This document shows, one piece after another, positions 28,116-38,232 of a stretch of 64,000 nt of DNA. The notes beneath the pieces were generated by a model. The model ran no database searches and was not told the DNA's origin. It worked only from the letters and a program-made list of their open reading frames with translations. The position numbers were made by a program, and so were the translations under genes. Location: the NCBI RefSeq assembly GCF_000423725.1, contig NZ_AUIN01000013.1:62001-126000 (forward strand), read 5' to 3'. The DNA is from Streptococcus devriesei DSM 19639 (lineage in GTDB: Bacteria > Bacillota > Bacilli > Lactobacillales > Streptococcaceae). Every line of letters begins with the position of its first letter. The first letter of the stretch is position 1.

Positions 28116-28766
28116 ATGACCAATTTTGTAAACAATAATTTCGCTGACATTCTTTTAAACCGTCATTCTGTGCGCCACTTTGATCCTGCTGTCAAAATCA
28201 GCCGTGATGAACTGGCGCAAATGATTGATGAAGCCCGTACAGCTCCATCAGCCTGCAACTTGCAGCCGTGGCGCTTTCTTGTCATTGACAGTGAGGAAGG
28301 CAAGGAAAAACTGCGTACTTTCTTTATGCGCTTTAATACGCCGCAGCTTGAAACAGCATCAGCTATTGTCATGATTTTTGGCGATACTGAAGCCTATAAA
28401 TCTTATCGTGATTTGTGGAATAAAGCCTGTGATGACGGGCAAATAACCCCTGAAAAAAGGGATGAGGTTTTGAAAACTTTTCTGCCTTTATATGAAAATG
28501 CAAGCCGGGAAATGCTCTTATTCGATGCTAAGACTAACAGTGCTCTGGCAGCTATGCAGTTCATGCTGATCGCACGCGCTCACGGCTATGAAACAAACGC
28601 TATTCAAGGCTATAATTCCGGTGTGGCTGCTGAGACCTTGGGGCTGAATCCGGAACGCTATGTCCCATGTATGGCGATTGCCATTGGCAAACCAGATCCT
28701 GAAAAACAGTCAGCAGAATTCCATTCTCAGCGCTATCCGGTTGAAAAAATCAGTGAGTTTCTTTAG
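28116..28766 (+). CDS. Nitroreductase family protein
   Basis: A 216-residue FMN-dependent NAD(P)H oxidoreductase of the nitroreductase fold. The N-terminal FMN-phosphate motif is NRHSVRHFDP (about 16-25), the second region SACNLQPWRFLVID (about 45-58), and the C-terminal IAIGKPDPEKQS is typical. It has an AGAGGAG ribosome site 9 bases upstream and a terminator directly after. It is monocistronic and its promoter is not clear. The natural substrate cannot be named; enzymes of this type act on quinones, nitroaromatics or as dehydropteridine reductases. Confidence 0.88.
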   Translation: MTNFVNNNFADILLNRHSVRHFDPAVKISRDELAQMIDEARTAPSACNLQPWRFLVIDSEEGKEKLRTFFMRFNTPQLETASAIVMIFGDTEAYKSYRDLWNKACDDGQITPEKRDEVLKTFLPLYENASREMLLFDAKTNSALAAMQFMLIARAHGYETNAIQGYNSGVAAETLGLNPERYVPCMAIAIGKPDPEKQSAEFHSQRYPVEKISEFL

Positions 28767-28777
28767 GAAATCAATAA

Positions 28778-28800
28778 CCCCTGACTTTTTGTCAGGGGAA
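28778..28800 (+). terminator. Terminator after nitroreductase gene
   Basis: CCCCTGAC and GTCAGGGG around T5. The T tract is weak (AAATCTTT) but the stem is perfect. Confidence 0.7.
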
Positions 28801-28827
28801 ATCTTTGCTCATTTTTAGAAAACTCCT

Positions 28828-28856
28828 TGCATTTGTTCTATAATTTTTGTATAATA
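28828..28856 (+). promoter_or_regulatory. rpsF-ssb-rpsR promoter
   Basis: TTGCAT, a 17-base spacer and TATAAT at 28851-28856, followed by the S6:S18 leader element. Confidence 0.75.
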
Positions 28857-28861
28857 AGGTT

Positions 28862-28910
28862 TCGTGAGTATCCCTCACTTACTCATGGCAAAGACCGTGA
28901 GTCATTAGTC
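28862..28910 (+). promoter_or_regulatory. S6:S18-binding leader element of rpsF operon
   Basis: The leader folds as ACTCA...TGAGT (28881-28902), with an internal bulge holding CCG opposite TGGCAAAG, preceded by GTGAG/CTCAC. The known S6:S18 autoregulatory RNA motif upstream of rpsF has just such a conserved CCG in a bulge, mimicking the 16S rRNA site. Confidence 0.7.
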
Positions 28911-28928
28911 CAAAAGGAGGAAAAATCA

Positions 28929-29219
28929 ATGGCAAAGTACGAAATTCTTTATATTATTCGTCCAAACATTGAAGAAGAAGCAAAAAATGCTTTGGTAGAA
29001 CGCTTTGACGCTATCTTGAGCGACAACGGTGCAACTGTTGTTGAATCAAAAGATTGGGAAAAACGCCGTCTTGCATACGAAATCCAAGATTTCCGTGAAG
29101 GCCTCTACCATATTGTCAATGTTGAGGCTGAAGAAGCCGTAGCTCTTGACGAGTTTGACCGTCTTTCAAAAATCAACGGTGATATTCTTCGTCACATGAT
29201 CGTTAAACTTGACGCTTAA
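28929..29219 (+). CDS. rpsF: 30S ribosomal protein S6
   Basis: A 96-residue S6, which binds S18 in the platform of the small subunit. The start at 28929 has a perfect AAAGGAGG ribosome site; an upstream in-frame ATG at 28827 would translate the regulatory leader and is rejected. The N-terminus [16 protein letters not shown] is typical. Operon order rpsF-ssb-rpsR is standard for Firmicutes. Confidence 0.98.
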   Translation: MAKYEILYIIRPNIEEEAKNALVERFDAILSDNGATVVESKDWEKRRLAYEIQDFREGLYHIVNVEAEEAVALDEFDRLSKINGDILRHMIVKLDA

Positions 29220-29236
29220 GAAAGTAGTGGTCGTTT

Positions 29237-29728
29237 ATGATTAATAATGTAGTACTCGTTGGTCGCATGACTCGTGATGCTGAGCTTCGTTACACTCCAA
29301 GTAATCAAGCTGTGGCAACTTTCACGCTTGCGGTTAACCGTAATTTTAAAAATCAAAATGGTGAACGTGAAGCTGACTTCATTAACATCGTGATTTGGCG
29401 CCAGCAGGCTGAAAATTTAGCTAACTGGGCCAAAAAAGGCACTCTGCTTGGAATTACAGGCCGTATTCAAACCCGTAATTATGAAAATCAGCAGGGTCAG
29501 CGTGTTTATGTCACAGAGGTTGTTGCCGACAATTTCCAAATTTTGGAAAGCCGTGCTACACGTGAAGCCCAATCTGGCAGTTATAATGCCGGCGGCAATT
29601 TTGGCGGAAGTAATTTTTCTGCCCAGCAGGATGCTTCGCAATCGCAAACACCAAACTTCGGCAGAGATGAAAGCCCATTTGGAAATTCCAATCCAATGGA
29701 TATTTCAGATGACGATCTTCCATTCTAA
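29237..29728 (+). CDS. ssb: Single-stranded DNA-binding protein
   Basis: A 163-residue SSB with an N-terminal OB fold (about 1-105, starting [20 protein letters not shown]). A disordered Gly/Asn/Ser/Gln-rich linker follows. The C-terminal acidic tip is DISDDDLPF, which docks repair and replication partners. It lies between rpsF and rpsR in the same operon. The ATG is preceded by only a weak AAGTAGTGG. Confidence 0.98.
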   Translation: MINNVVLVGRMTRDAELRYTPSNQAVATFTLAVNRNFKNQNGEREADFINIVIWRQQAENLANWAKKGTLLGITGRIQTRNYENQQGQRVYVTEVVADNFQILESRATREAQSGSYNAGGNFGGSNFSAQQDASQSQTPNFGRDESPFGNSNPMDISDDDLPF

Positions 29729-29764
29729 TGGAACGAATACAAAAATATAAAGAGGAGAAAACAC

Positions 29765-30004
29765 ATGGCTCAACAACGTCGTGGCGGATTTAAACGCCGT
29801 AAAAAAGTTGACTATATCGCAGCTAACAAGATTGAATATGTTGATTATAAAGATACTGAATTGCTTAGCCGTTTTGTTTCAGAGCGCGGAAAAATTCTTC
29901 CACGCCGCGTAACAGGTACTTCAGCTAAGAACCAACGCAAAGTAACAACAGCAATCAAACGTGCTCGCGTTATGGCACTTATGCCTTTCGTAAATGAAGA
30001 CTAA
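29765..30004 (+). CDS. rpsR: 30S ribosomal protein S18
   Basis: A 79-residue basic S18 with the family core [39 protein letters not shown] region (about 28-63). It is the last gene of the rpsF operon, with an AAAGAGGAG ribosome site and a terminator just after its stop. No zinc-binding Cys residues are present. Confidence 0.98.
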   Translation: MAQQRRGGFKRRKKVDYIAANKIEYVDYKDTELLSRFVSERGKILPRRVTGTSAKNQRKVTTAIKRARVMALMPFVNED

Positions 30005-30009
30005 GAAAA

Positions 30010-30038
30010 AGAGAGTGATTTTTATCACTCTTTTTTTA
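30010..30038. terminator. Terminator between convergent rpsR and hdrM-like gene
   Basis: AGAGTGAT and ATCACTCT around TTTT, with A5 on the left and T7 on the right. It overlaps the end of the hdrM-like gene. Confidence 0.9.
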
Positions 30039-30737
30039 ATATTGAATAACAGCTTCTCCAAAAGCGACTGTACCCGTCAGTGCAACGGATACAAGATCAT
30101 CGCTGCTGGTGTCGTGGCTGCCTGAATAAGAAATGGCGGCAAAAGGTGTGCTTGTTTTATTGACGATACGCCAATTGCCGGGGATGCGAATATTGGTCTG
30201 ACCAAAGGCAACATCAAGCCGGATTTCAGGAGAGTCTGTCATAAATTGTGCCTGAGTGAAATCAATTGACTGCTCACCGAATTTCGTGTTGATGTAAACG
30301 TTGGTTAATTGTTTTGAGGTTACATAAGTAGTGTTTTCTGAAAAGAATGTCCTAAGATAGAGGTCGGTTTCATTGTCAATATAATTGGCATTTTTTTCAC
30401 CTTCAAAATGGCGGTGCGAAGTGCTCTTGCTTTTGTAAGTGTAGGAGCTGCGGGGTCTAATCAGATTATGCAGGATAACACCGATAAGAACGAGGCCGGC
30501 AAATAACGGGCCGGTGGAGTAGGTGAAGTGGAAGAGATCTTTAAGGTAAATGCTTAAAAATCCCAATCCGATAAAGAACAAAACGAAATTATGGCTGCTG
30601 ATTCCAAAGAAAGCAAAGAGCAGGGCTAAAACCAGCATGCCGTCCAGAATCAAATGCAAGGCAGGAAAGAAGGCTATAGCAATAAAATAAAGAGCAAGCA
30701 GCAATAGCAGGAAATACCAAGAATATTCTTTTTTCAT
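30036..30737 (-). CDS. hdrM: LiaF-like membrane protein, HdrM-type partner of a LytTR regulator
   Basis: A 233-residue protein with four to five hydrophobic N-terminal segments (about 6-90) and a soluble C-terminal beta-rich domain like that of LiaF/DUF2154 (about 120-233, ending GTVAFGEAVIQY). It overlaps the upstream LytTR gene by 4 bases, so the two are coupled. In S. mutans the HdrRM system pairs a LytTR regulator with a membrane protein that holds it inactive. From memory it lies between rpsR and corA, as here. The name is therefore from context; the symbol is tentative. Confidence 0.65.
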   Translation of the reverse strand: MKKEYSWYFLLLLLALYFIAIAFFPALHLILDGMLVLALLFAFFGISSHNFVLFFIGLGFLSIYLKDLFHFTYSTGPLFAGLVLIGVILHNLIRPRSSYTYKSKSTSHRHFEGEKNANYIDNETDLYLRTFFSENTTYVTSKQLTNVYINTKFGEQSIDFTQAQFMTDSPEIRLDVAFGQTNIRIPGNWRIVNKTSTPFAAISYSGSHDTSSDDLVSVALTGTVAFGEAVIQY

Positions 30738-31135
30738 AATAAACTCCTTTTTTTCATGAGTAATTCTTTGTAATATTTTCGAGAAACCCAGGTTGTTTTG
30801 GCTGAATTTCTGAAGCTGATTTTTGGGGTGGAGGAAAAAGATTTGTTGATAGCAGAAATTTCAAGACTGTTGGCGATTTGACTCTTGCCGATTTGCTGGA
30901 AATAATCAGGCAGCAGTTCCATGAAATCACGCAGATTCAACCGGCTTTGATAGACCCTGTTTACTGTATGCACATAGGTCTTGCGATTGTTGATTTCGAT
31001 GAAAATGATATCTGTGATGTTTAAAAAGAAAATTTCCTTTTCTGAAAATACCTCAACAGATTGGTGTTTAGAGTTTAAGTGAATTTCCATAACACCGGGT
31101 GCCACCCGGTCATCAAAAATATATCTCGTCTCCAT
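30734..31135 (-). CDS. hdrR: LytTR-family DNA-binding regulator, HdrR-like
   Basis: A 133-residue protein that is almost only a LytTR DNA-binding domain (about 35-130), with no receiver domain. Recognisable parts are IIFIEINNRKTYVHT, LNLRDFMELLP and the IGKSQIANSLEI segment. It is the first gene of a two-gene unit with the LiaF-like membrane protein. In S. mutans HdrR drives competence (comX) and mutacin genes when released from HdrM. The ATG at 31135 has no ribosome site; TGC-TATAGT ends 6 bases before it, so leaderless translation is predicted. Confidence 0.7.
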   Translation of the reverse strand: METRYIFDDRVAPGVMEIHLNSKHQSVEVFSEKEIFFLNITDIIFIEINNRKTYVHTVNRVYQSRLNLRDFMELLPDYFQQIGKSQIANSLEISAINKSFSSTPKISFRNSAKTTWVSRKYYKELLMKKRSLL

Positions 31136-31150
31136 GTATTAACTATAGCA
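31136..31150 (-). promoter_or_regulatory. Extended -10 six bases before the LytTR gene
   Basis: Read leftward: TGC, TATAGT, TAATAC, ATG. No Shine-Dalgarno is possible. Upstream is the terminator of the neighbouring gene, so little room remains for an operator. Confidence 0.55.
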
Positions 31151-31160
31151 TAAAAAATTA

Positions 31161-31197
31161 TAAAAAAGGCCACTTTCTTTCTAAGTGGTCATTTTTT
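31161..31197. terminator. Terminator between DUF1129 gene and LytTR gene
   Basis: GGCCACTT and AAGTGGTC with A6 on the left (T6 on the minus strand) and T6 on the right. It ends the DUF1129 transcript. Confidence 0.85.
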
Positions 31198-31228
31198 ATG
31201 TCTAAGCTGTCCTATTTGGCAGTGAAAA

Positions 31229-31894
31229 TTATTTCGCGCTTTGCTGCGGAGCTAAGGCATTTTCAATATTATATTTCTTTTTGAGCAGGTAGCGAATACC
31301 AAAGGCAATAGCTCCCAGAATAAGCAGTGTCAGTCCTGAAAGCTTAGGATTAATAGCTGCCGGCAACAGACTTGATGCTGTGTAGAGCACCATCCAGAAG
31401 AACATAAAGAGAATCAGGATCCCAATTGATTTCAACAGACTTGGGCGTTCTTCCTTAGATTTTCCGGAATGCCGATAGACAAAGTGATAGCTTGCAAACA
31501 TGACTGCACCGCCGCCAAAACCTATAAATAAGATTGACACAATGCCGTAGGTCGGTGTCTGTTTGCTGAAGAAATTCAACAGCCCCGTTACTAAAGCGAC
31601 AATGGCAAGGAAAAAGAGGGAGGTGTCCAGCCACATCAGCCAAGGATTGGTATTTTTGGGAGCCGACTTATTTGCTCGGTCTTCTTCGTTTTCAATAAAC
31701 TGAGCTGCCCAGACACTAGGTGCACCAAGGAAAGAACGGGCAGGAATACCCTGTTTTTGTTTTTCTAGGATATCCGGCAAGTATTCCTCAAGGATAGCTT
31801 TGATGTCTTGATCCGACTTGCCGGCTTGGATTAATTGGTGTGTGACGATATTGATAAATTCTTGATTCTTTTTGGTGAGGTTTTGTAAATCCAT
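31229..31894 (-). CDS. DUF1129-type membrane protein
   Basis: A 221-residue protein with a soluble N-terminal helical part (about 1-75, beginning MDLQNLTKKNQEFINIVTHQ) and four membrane segments (about 88-108, 114-140, 158-180 and 186-206). It resembles the DUF1129 family of lactic acid bacteria, whose function is unknown. The tail is polar (NALAPQQSAK). It is downstream of corA and separated from it by a structured inverted repeat (32041-32122), so co-transcription with corA is uncertain. Confidence 0.75.
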   Translation of the reverse strand: MDLQNLTKKNQEFINIVTHQLIQAGKSDQDIKAILEEYLPDILEKQKQGIPARSFLGAPSVWAAQFIENEEDRANKSAPKNTNPWLMWLDTSLFFLAIVALVTGLLNFFSKQTPTYGIVSILFIGFGGGAVMFASYHFVYRHSGKSKEERPSLLKSIGILILFMFFWMVLYTASSLLPAAINPKLSGLTLLILGAIAFGIRYLLKKKYNIENALAPQQSAK

Positions 31895-32040
31895 AGGGTA
31901 GAATTCTCCTGTTTATAAAAATCTAAGTAAAAATATAATGGGGAAAGGCAGGCTGCCACTTTCAGCAGCCGATTCGGCATGAAAGAATAGCTTATACCGC
32001 CCAGAAGGACAAATCGATAATATTTGACCTCCTGTACCAG

Positions 32041-32122
32041 TAAATGGGTAAGACATACCGCCAGATAGCGGATGGCGTAGAATGGCGAGACACTTTTAGT
32101 GTCCGACATTCTTACCCATTTA
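32041..32122. repeat. Inverted-repeat-bounded structured element after corA
   Basis: 13-bp perfect arms TAAATGGGTAAGA (32041-32053) and TCTTACCCATTTA (32110-32122). Inside are GACAC-TTTTA-GTGTC (32089-32103) and CCGC-N6-GCGG (32058-32071). The right arm contains the corA stop codon on the minus strand. There is no T tract, so it is not a plain terminator. It looks like a small MITE-type insertion or a 3' RNA structure. Confidence 0.65.
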
Positions 32123-33064
32123 GAACCATTTCTTTCTAATAAAGTAGATGACAACGATTGAGCTCATAGCTGCTGCGATTAGAACGATATACCAGAAAGC
32201 GTGCTCCATGCCGTTTAGAGGCAGCCAGTTGTTTTGGAAGTTCATGCCATAGGCAGAAAAGATAACGGTTGGAATATCAAGGGCCATGGTCATCAGTGCC
32301 AAAGTTTTCATAATGGTATTTTGATTATTGGAAATGATGGAGGCTGAGGTTTCTGTCATAACATTAAGGACATTCTCATAGATGCCTGCCATCTCAATCG
32401 CTTGCTGGGTTTCAATCAGGGTGTCTTCCAGCAGGTCCTCGTCTTCAACATATTTTTTGAGACTGGAGGTGCTGCCGGAGAGTTTTTTGACAATGCGTTC
32501 GTTCAGTTTGAGAGAAGCTCGCAGGTAGACAATGGACTTTTCCAGCTCCATCATGTCAATCAGCTGCTCATTGCGTGTCGCTTTTTCCAGCTGGGCTTCA
32601 ATTTTATCACTTTGGCGGTCGATCGAACGAAGGGCTGTCAGATAGAGTCCTGCGTTTCGGTAAAGAAGCTGAAAGACAAAGCGCGTCTTCATAAAAGTGT
32701 AAAAATTGCGGATCCGATGATTCAAGAAATTGTCAAAGAGCGTCAGAGGCTCTAAGCAAGTCGTGATAACAGCTGTTTGAGTGACAATGATTCCCAAAGG
32801 AATCGTAATATAGTAACTGCGGCTGTTGCGCTCTTCCGATGTAGGAACGTCAACGATGATAAGCGTGTAATTATCTTCTATGGAAACCCGAGATGTTTCT
32901 TCGACATCGAGCGGTGCCCGCAAGTCGGTGATATCAATATTGAAAGTTTCGGCCACCTGCATTGACTCTTCCTGGGAGGGGTTGACCAAATTAATCCAAG
33001 CACCCGGCTCGAATGTTTCGATTTCTTTGAATTCTGTTGCTGTTGAAAGAAACATTTGCTTCAT
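32120..33064 (-). CDS. corA: Magnesium transporter CorA family protein
   Basis: A 314-residue CorA-type divalent cation channel. The N-terminal cytoplasmic domain (about 1-240) is followed by two C-terminal membrane segments. The YGMNFQNN signature (GMN selectivity loop) is present at about residue 275, followed by the second segment and the basic end RKKWF. The ribosome site is GAGGAGG. The gene is divergent from uvrA. Mg2+ is the usual substrate; Co2+ and Ni2+ are possible. Confidence 0.95.
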   Translation of the reverse strand: MKQMFLSTATEFKEIETFEPGAWINLVNPSQEESMQVAETFNIDITDLRAPLDVEETSRVSIEDNYTLIIVDVPTSEERNSRSYYITIPLGIIVTQTAVITTCLEPLTLFDNFLNHRIRNFYTFMKTRFVFQLLYRNAGLYLTALRSIDRQSDKIEAQLEKATRNEQLIDMMELEKSIVYLRASLKLNERIVKKLSGSTSSLKKYVEDEDLLEDTLIETQQAIEMAGIYENVLNVMTETSASIISNNQNTIMKTLALMTMALDIPTVIFSAYGMNFQNNWLPLNGMEHAFWYIVLIAAAMSSIVVIYFIRKKWF

Positions 33065-33195
33065 GACAAGCCCTCCTCTTCGTTTAATTAATGCATACTG
33101 TTCTATTATACTACATTTGAAACATTTTGGGGCAACTGATTCTTAAATATTTGTTATAATAAGAAGATAAGACTAGAGAGAAGGCTTCATTAGTT

Positions 33196-36024
33196 ATGCA
33201 GGATAAATTAATTATTCACGGAGCGCGTGCTCATAATTTGAAAAATATTGACGTGGAAATTCCGCGCGATAAGCTGATTGTTATGACAGGCCTGTCGGGA
33301 TCAGGGAAATCAAGCCTTGCATTTGATACCATTTATGCGGAGGGTCAGCGCCGTTATGTTGAGAGTCTGTCAGCTTATGCCAGACAGTTTTTGGGAAATA
33401 TGGATAAACCCGATGTGGATTCTATTGATGGTCTCAGCCCTGCCATTTCCATAGACCAAAAAACAACCAGCAAAAATCCACGTTCAACTGTGGGGACAGT
33501 CACAGAAATCAACGACTACCTGCGGCTTTTATATGCACGTGTCGGTGTGCCTTACTGCAAAAACGGGCACGGTGCGATTACAGCTTCATCTGTGGAGCAG
33601 ATTGTGGATCAGGTTTTGACTCTGCCTGAGCGGACGCGCATGCAGATTTTAGCTCCTATTGTCCGCCGAAAAAAGGGACGGCACAAGTCTATTTTTGAGC
33701 GTATTCAAAAAGATGGCTATGTCCGCGTGCGGGTTGACGGTGATATTGTTGATGTGGCAGAAGTACCTGAACTCTCCAAAAGCAAGATGCACAATATTGA
33801 AGTAGTTGTTGACCGCTTAATACAAAAAGAGGGCATTCGCGGCCGGCTGTTTGATTCGATCGAAGCAGCTCTGCGCTTGGGTGACGGCTATGTTATTATT
33901 GATACGATGGATGGCAATGAATTAATCTTTTCGGAACATTATTCCTGCCCTGTCTGCGGCTTTACGGTACCTGAGCTGGAACCGCGCCTCTTTTCTTTCA
34001 ATGCTCCCTTTGGTTCCTGCCCGACCTGTGATGGTCTGGGTATCAAATTGGAAGTGGACTTGGATTTGGTTATTCCGGATGAGTCCAAAACGCTGAGAGA
34101 AGGAGCACTTGCCCCTTGGAATCCTATCTCGTCCAATTATTACCCGCAGATGCTTGAACAGGCCATGACAGCTTTTGGCGTTGACATGGATGTTCCCTTT
34201 AAAGAGCTGTCGGATGAGGCTAAAAATCTGATTTTATATGGCTCTGACGGCAAAGAATTTCATTTTCACTATGAAAATGAATTCGGCGGTGTCAGAGATA
34301 TTGATATTCCTTTTGAAGGCATTGTCAGCAATATCAGCCGCCGCTATCACGAAACCAACAGCGACTTTACCCGCAATGTCATGCGCGGCTATATGAATGA
34401 GCTGCCCTGCGCAACCTGTCACGGCTACCGCCTCAATGATCAGGCGCTCTGCGTGCGTGTAGGCGGTGAAGACGGACTGAATATCGGTCAGGTGTCTGAT
34501 TTATCCATTGCCGATCATCTGAATTTACTGACGCACTTAGAGCTGTCAGATAACGAGAAAACCATTGCCACGCCGATTGTCAAGGAGATTAAAGATCGCC
34601 TGACTTTTCTCAACAATGTCGGGCTCAATTACCTGACGCTTTCGCGCTCGGCCGGAACACTTTCCGGCGGTGAAAGCCAGCGGATTCGCTTGGCCACTCA
34701 GATTGGTTCGAATTTGAGCGGTGTTCTTTATATTTTGGATGAGCCTTCGATTGGTCTCCACCAAAGAGACAATGACCGCCTGATTTCAAGCCTTAAGAAA
34801 ATGCGCGATCTGGGCAACACGTTAATTGTGGTTGAACACGATGAAGATACCATGATGTCAGCTGACTGGCTGGTTGACGTGGGACCGGGAGCCGGTGCTG
34901 CAGGCGGAGAGATTGTCGCTTCCGGCACCCCTAAACAGGTTGCTAAAAATAAAAAGTCTATTACCGGACAGTACCTGTCCGGCAAAAAGAAGATTCCTGT
35001 GCCGCTTGAGCGCCGCAGAGGAAACGGACGTTTTATTGAAGTTAAGGGAGCGGCAGAAAATAATCTGCAAAATATCACTGTTAAGTTTCCTCTGGGAAAA
35101 TTCATTGCTGTAACAGGGGTTTCAGGATCCGGGAAGTCAACCCTTGTTAACAGTATTTTAAAGAAGGCTATTGCGCAAAAGCTTAACCGCAATTCTGAAA
35201 AGCCCGGGAAATACAAGTCTATTTCTGGCATTGAGCATATTGATCGCTTGATTGATATTGACCAAAGTCCTATCGGACGCACACCACGGTCAAACCCGGC
35301 AACTTATACCGGTGTGTTTGATGATATCAGGGATTTGTTTGCCCAAACCAATGAGGCTAAAATACGAGGTTATAAAAAAGGCCGCTTCTCTTTCAACGTC
35401 AAAGGCGGCCGCTGTGAAGCCTGCTCGGGTGACGGCATCATCAAGATTGAAATGCACTTTTTGCCGGATGTCTATGTACCTTGTGAGGTTTGCCATGGCA
35501 CCCGTTACAACAGTGAAACTCTGGAAGTTCATTACAAGGAGAAGAATATTGCGGAAATTCTTGACATGACGGTCAACGATGCCGCAGAATTCTTTGCTCC
35601 CATTCCTAAGATTGCCCGCAAGATTCAGACGATCAAGGATGTTGGTCTCGGCTATGTGACTCTCGGGCAGCCGGCAACAACACTGTCAGGCGGTGAAGCG
35701 CAGCGGATGAAACTGGCCAGTGAACTCCATAAACGCTCCACCGGCAAGAGTTTTTATATTTTAGACGAGCCGACAACCGGTCTTCATACCGATGACATTG
35801 CCAGACTTCTAAAAGTTTTAGAGCGTTTTGTTGATGATGGCAATACGGTGCTTGTCATTGAGCATAATTTGGATGTTATTAAGACTGCAGACCATATTAT
35901 TGATTTAGGCCCTGAAGGCGGAGTTGGCGGCGGTCAGATTATTGCGACCGGCACACCGGAAGAAGTGGCCGGCATTCCTGCCAGCTTTACGGGTCAGTAT
36001 TTGAAAGGTAAATTAAATGAATAA
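33196..36024 (+). CDS. uvrA: Excinuclease ABC subunit A
   Basis: A 942-residue UvrA, the damage sensor of nucleotide excision repair. Two ABC ATPase modules are visible: Walker [10 protein letters not shown] near residue 35 and GVSGSGKST near residue 643, with LSGGE signatures at about residue 490 and 833. Two zinc modules, CPVC...CPTC and CEAC...CEVC, are intact. It overlaps pepP by 8 bases. The ribosome site AGAGAGAAGG is 11 bases from the ATG. Confidence 0.98.
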   Translation: MQDKLIIHGARAHNLKNIDVEIPRDKLIVMTGLSGSGKSSLAFDTIYAEGQRRYVESLSAYARQFLGNMDKPDVDSIDGLSPAISIDQKTTSKNPRSTVGTVTEINDYLRLLYARVGVPYCKNGHGAITASSVEQIVDQVLTLPERTRMQILAPIVRRKKGRHKSIFERIQKDGYVRVRVDGDIVDVAEVPELSKSKMHNIEVVVDRLIQKEGIRGRLFDSIEAALRLGDGYVIIDTMDGNELIFSEHYSCPVCGFTVPELEPRLFSFNAPFGSCPTCDGLGIKLEVDLDLVIPDESKTLREGALAPWNPISSNYYPQMLEQAMTAFGVDMDVPFKELSDEAKNLILYGSDGKEFHFHYENEFGGVRDIDIPFEGIVSNISRRYHETNSDFTRNVMRGYMNELPCATCHGYRLNDQALCVRVGGEDGLNIGQVSDLSIADHLNLLTHLELSDNEKTIATPIVKEIKDRLTFLNNVGLNYLTLSRSAGTLSGGESQRIRLATQIGSNLSGVLYILDEPSIGLHQRDNDRLISSLKKMRDLGNTLIVVEHDEDTMMSADWLVDVGPGAGAAGGEIVASGTPKQVAKNKKSITGQYLSGKKKIPVPLERRRGNGRFIEVKGAAENNLQNITVKFPLGKFIAVTGVSGSGKSTLVNSILKKAIAQKLNRNSEKPGKYKSISGIEHIDRLIDIDQSPIGRTPRSNPATYTGVFDDIRDLFAQTNEAKIRGYKKGRFSFNVKGGRCEACSGDGIIKIEMHFLPDVYVPCEVCHGTRYNSETLEVHYKEKNIAEILDMTVNDAAEFFAPIPKIARKIQTIKDVGLGYVTLGQPATTLSGGEAQRMKLASELHKRSTGKSFYILDEPTTGLHTDDIARLLKVLERFVDDGNTVLVIEHNLDVIKTADHIIDLGPEGGVGGGQIIATGTPEEVAGIPASFTGQYLKGKLNE

Positions 36025-37078
36025 GAGGCTGCTGAGATTTGAAGAAAAACTGTCCCAGTCGCCGGCAGATGCTATCTTGGTGACCGGGCAGAATAATATT
36101 TACTATTTGACCGGTTTTTGGGGAACTGAAGCGACTGTTTTTATCAGTCCTAAACGCAGAATTTTACTGACAGATTCTCGTTATACGCTGATTGCCAGAC
36201 AAACCGTTTCAGGCTTTGATATTGTTGAGACGCGCTCAGCTCTGAACAGCATTGCTGACATCATCAAGGCAGACGGCCTAAAAACAATCGGCTTTGACAG
36301 TCAGGTGACTTACAGTTTTTATCAGCAGCTGGAAGAAATTTTTGCCGGTTATCATCTGCATCCTATGACTGATTTTGTTGAAGAACTGCGTATGATTAAA
36401 GACGCTGACGAAATTGAAGCTGTGCGGTGTGCCTGTGCCATTTCTGATAAAGCATTCTTGGATGTGCTTGATTTTATCAAGCCGGGACAAACAACTGAGC
36501 TGGACGTAGCTAATTTCTTAGATTTTCGCATGAGAAAATACGGTGCAAGCAGTGTATCTTTTGAAACGATTGCGGCATCCGGCTATCGCTCTGCCATGCC
36601 CCACGGAGTAGCTTCCGATAAGGTTATTCAAAAGGGAGAAACGCTGACTCTTGATTTTGGCTGCTACTACCATCACTATGTTTCTGACATGACTCGGACG
36701 ATTCATATCGGGCAGGTCAGCGATCAGGAGCGGGAAATCTATGATATCGTGCTGCGAAGCAATCAGGCTTTAATTGCGGCTGCTAAGGCCGGAGTGACTT
36801 ACCGTGCTTATGATTGCATTGCGCGTGAAGTGATTGATTCTGCCGGCTATGGAGCGTATTTTACGCATGGCATCGGCCATGGAATTGGTCTGGATATTCA
36901 CGAGATTCCTTATTTCGGAAAATCTGATGAGGCTATTCAGGCGGGCATGATTCTGACTGATGAGCCCGGCATCTATCTTGAAAACAAATACGGCGTCAGA
37001 ATTGAAGATGATCTGCTGATTACAGAAAATGGCTGCGAGGTTCTGACTCAGGCTCCGAAAGAATTAATTGTTTTATAG
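36017..37078 (+). CDS. pepP: Xaa-Pro aminopeptidase/dipeptidase, M24B family
   Basis: A 353-residue metallopeptidase that cleaves the bond before proline. It has a creatinase N-terminal domain (about 1-130) and a pita-bread catalytic domain. The metal ligands are visible in [16 protein letters not shown] (Asp), [13 protein letters not shown] (His) and [18 protein letters not shown] (Glu, Glu). It starts inside the end of uvrA. Assignment between PepP and PepQ rests on length and context; PepP/Xaa-Pro peptidase is preferred. Confidence 0.9.
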   Translation: MNKRLLRFEEKLSQSPADAILVTGQNNIYYLTGFWGTEATVFISPKRRILLTDSRYTLIARQTVSGFDIVETRSALNSIADIIKADGLKTIGFDSQVTYSFYQQLEEIFAGYHLHPMTDFVEELRMIKDADEIEAVRCACAISDKAFLDVLDFIKPGQTTELDVANFLDFRMRKYGASSVSFETIAASGYRSAMPHGVASDKVIQKGETLTLDFGCYYHHYVSDMTRTIHIGQVSDQEREIYDIVLRSNQALIAAAKAGVTYRAYDCIAREVIDSAGYGAYFTHGIGHGIGLDIHEIPYFGKSDEAIQAGMILTDEPGIYLENKYGVRIEDDLLITENGCEVLTQAPKELIVL

Positions 37079-37090
37079 GAGAAAAGAGAT

Positions 37091-37573
37091 ATGACTGATA
37101 AAAAACGCCTATCCTGGCAAGATTATTTTATGGCTAATGCAGAGCTGATTTCCAAGCGCTCAACCTGCAACCGCGCTTATGTCGGGGCTGTGCTGGTTAA
37201 AAATAAGCGGATCATTGCCACAGGTTACAACGGCGGTGTGTCCGATACGGATAACTGTGATGAAGTCGGCCACCAAATGGAAGACGGACACTGTATCCGA
37301 ACGGTTCACGCTGAGATGAACGCGCTCATCCAGTGTGCTAAAGAGGGCATTTCGACCAACAATACTGAAATTTATGTCACGCATTTCCCCTGTATTAATT
37401 GTACCAAGGCACTCCTGCAGGCAGGAATCAGCAAGATTACCTACAAGACAGCCTACCGTCCGCATCCTTTTGCGATTGAGCTTTTAGAGGCCAAAAATGT
37501 TCCTTATTTTCAGCACGATGTACCGGAAATTCATCTGGGTCAGCAGGAAGAGAGCAGCTCAGAAAACATTTGA
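37091..37573 (+). CDS. comEB: dCMP deaminase family protein, ComEB
   Basis: A 160-residue deoxycytidylate deaminase that makes dUMP for thymidylate synthesis. Zinc site motifs are HAEMNAL (His and catalytic Glu) and PCINC. The name ComEB comes from its place in the B. subtilis comE operon, although it has no proven role in DNA uptake. It is 12 bases after pepP with a TAGGAGAAA ribosome site, so it belongs to the uvrA-pepP-comEB unit. Confidence 0.93.
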   Translation: MTDKKRLSWQDYFMANAELISKRSTCNRAYVGAVLVKNKRIIATGYNGGVSDTDNCDEVGHQMEDGHCIRTVHAEMNALIQCAKEGISTNNTEIYVTHFPCINCTKALLQAGISKITYKTAYRPHPFAIELLEAKNVPYFQHDVPEIHLGQQEESSSENI

Positions 37574-37633
37574 GAATGCCGGGACATTATGGTAAAATGA
37601 GATGATAATATTTTATAAAGAGGTATAGAAAAC

Positions 37634-38194
37634 ATGATTGAAGCAAGTAAGCTCAAGGCTGGCATGACTTTTGAGACCAATGATGGTAAATTGATTAAAG
37701 TGCTTGAAGCTAGCCATCATAAACCAGGTAAAGGAAACACCGTTATGCGCATGAAACTGCGTGATGTCCGTACGGGTTCAACATTTGATACAACTTACCG
37801 TCCGGAAGAAAAATTTGAACAGGCTATCATCGAAACACGTCCTGCTCAATACCTTTATCAAATGGATGATACAGCTTATTTCATGGATACAGAAAACTAT
37901 GAGCAGTATGAAATTCCGGTTGCCAATGTAGCAGAAGAATTGAAGTTCATTTTAGAAAATTCAGAAGTAAAAATTCAATTCTACGGTACAGAAGTTATCG
38001 GGGTTACCATCCCGACAACTGTTGAGCTGACGGTTACTGATACACAGCCATCTATCAAGGGTGCAACTGTAACAGGTTCAGGTAAGCCTGCAACTCTTGA
38101 GACAGGTCTTGTTGTTAATGTGCCGGACTTCATTGAAGTCGGTCAAAAACTGATCATTAATACAGCAGAAGGTACTTACGTTTCTCGTGCTTAA
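37634..38194 (+). CDS. efp: Translation elongation factor P
   Basis: A 186-residue EF-P that relieves ribosome stalling at proline runs. Three beta-barrel domains are of normal length. The loop HHKPGKGN (about 28-35) holds the Lys that is modified in many species. A likely TAAAAT -10 preceded by TG is near 37594, and the ribosome site is AAAGAGGT. The asp23-like gene and nusB follow in the same direction. Confidence 0.97.
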   Translation: MIEASKLKAGMTFETNDGKLIKVLEASHHKPGKGNTVMRMKLRDVRTGSTFDTTYRPEEKFEQAIIETRPAQYLYQMDDTAYFMDTENYEQYEIPVANVAEELKFILENSEVKIQFYGTEVIGVTIPTTVELTVTDTQPSIKGATVTGSGKPATLETGLVVNVPDFIEVGQKLIINTAEGTYVSRA

Positions 38195-38232
38195 ACAAAG
38201 CCGGATTTGTAGACTTTATTAGAAAGGATCGC

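Noticed and set aside
31831..32154. 107-codon minus-strand ORF between corA and the DUF1129 gene
   Set aside because: It overlaps the ends of both genes in another frame and runs through the inverted-repeat element; no ribosome site.
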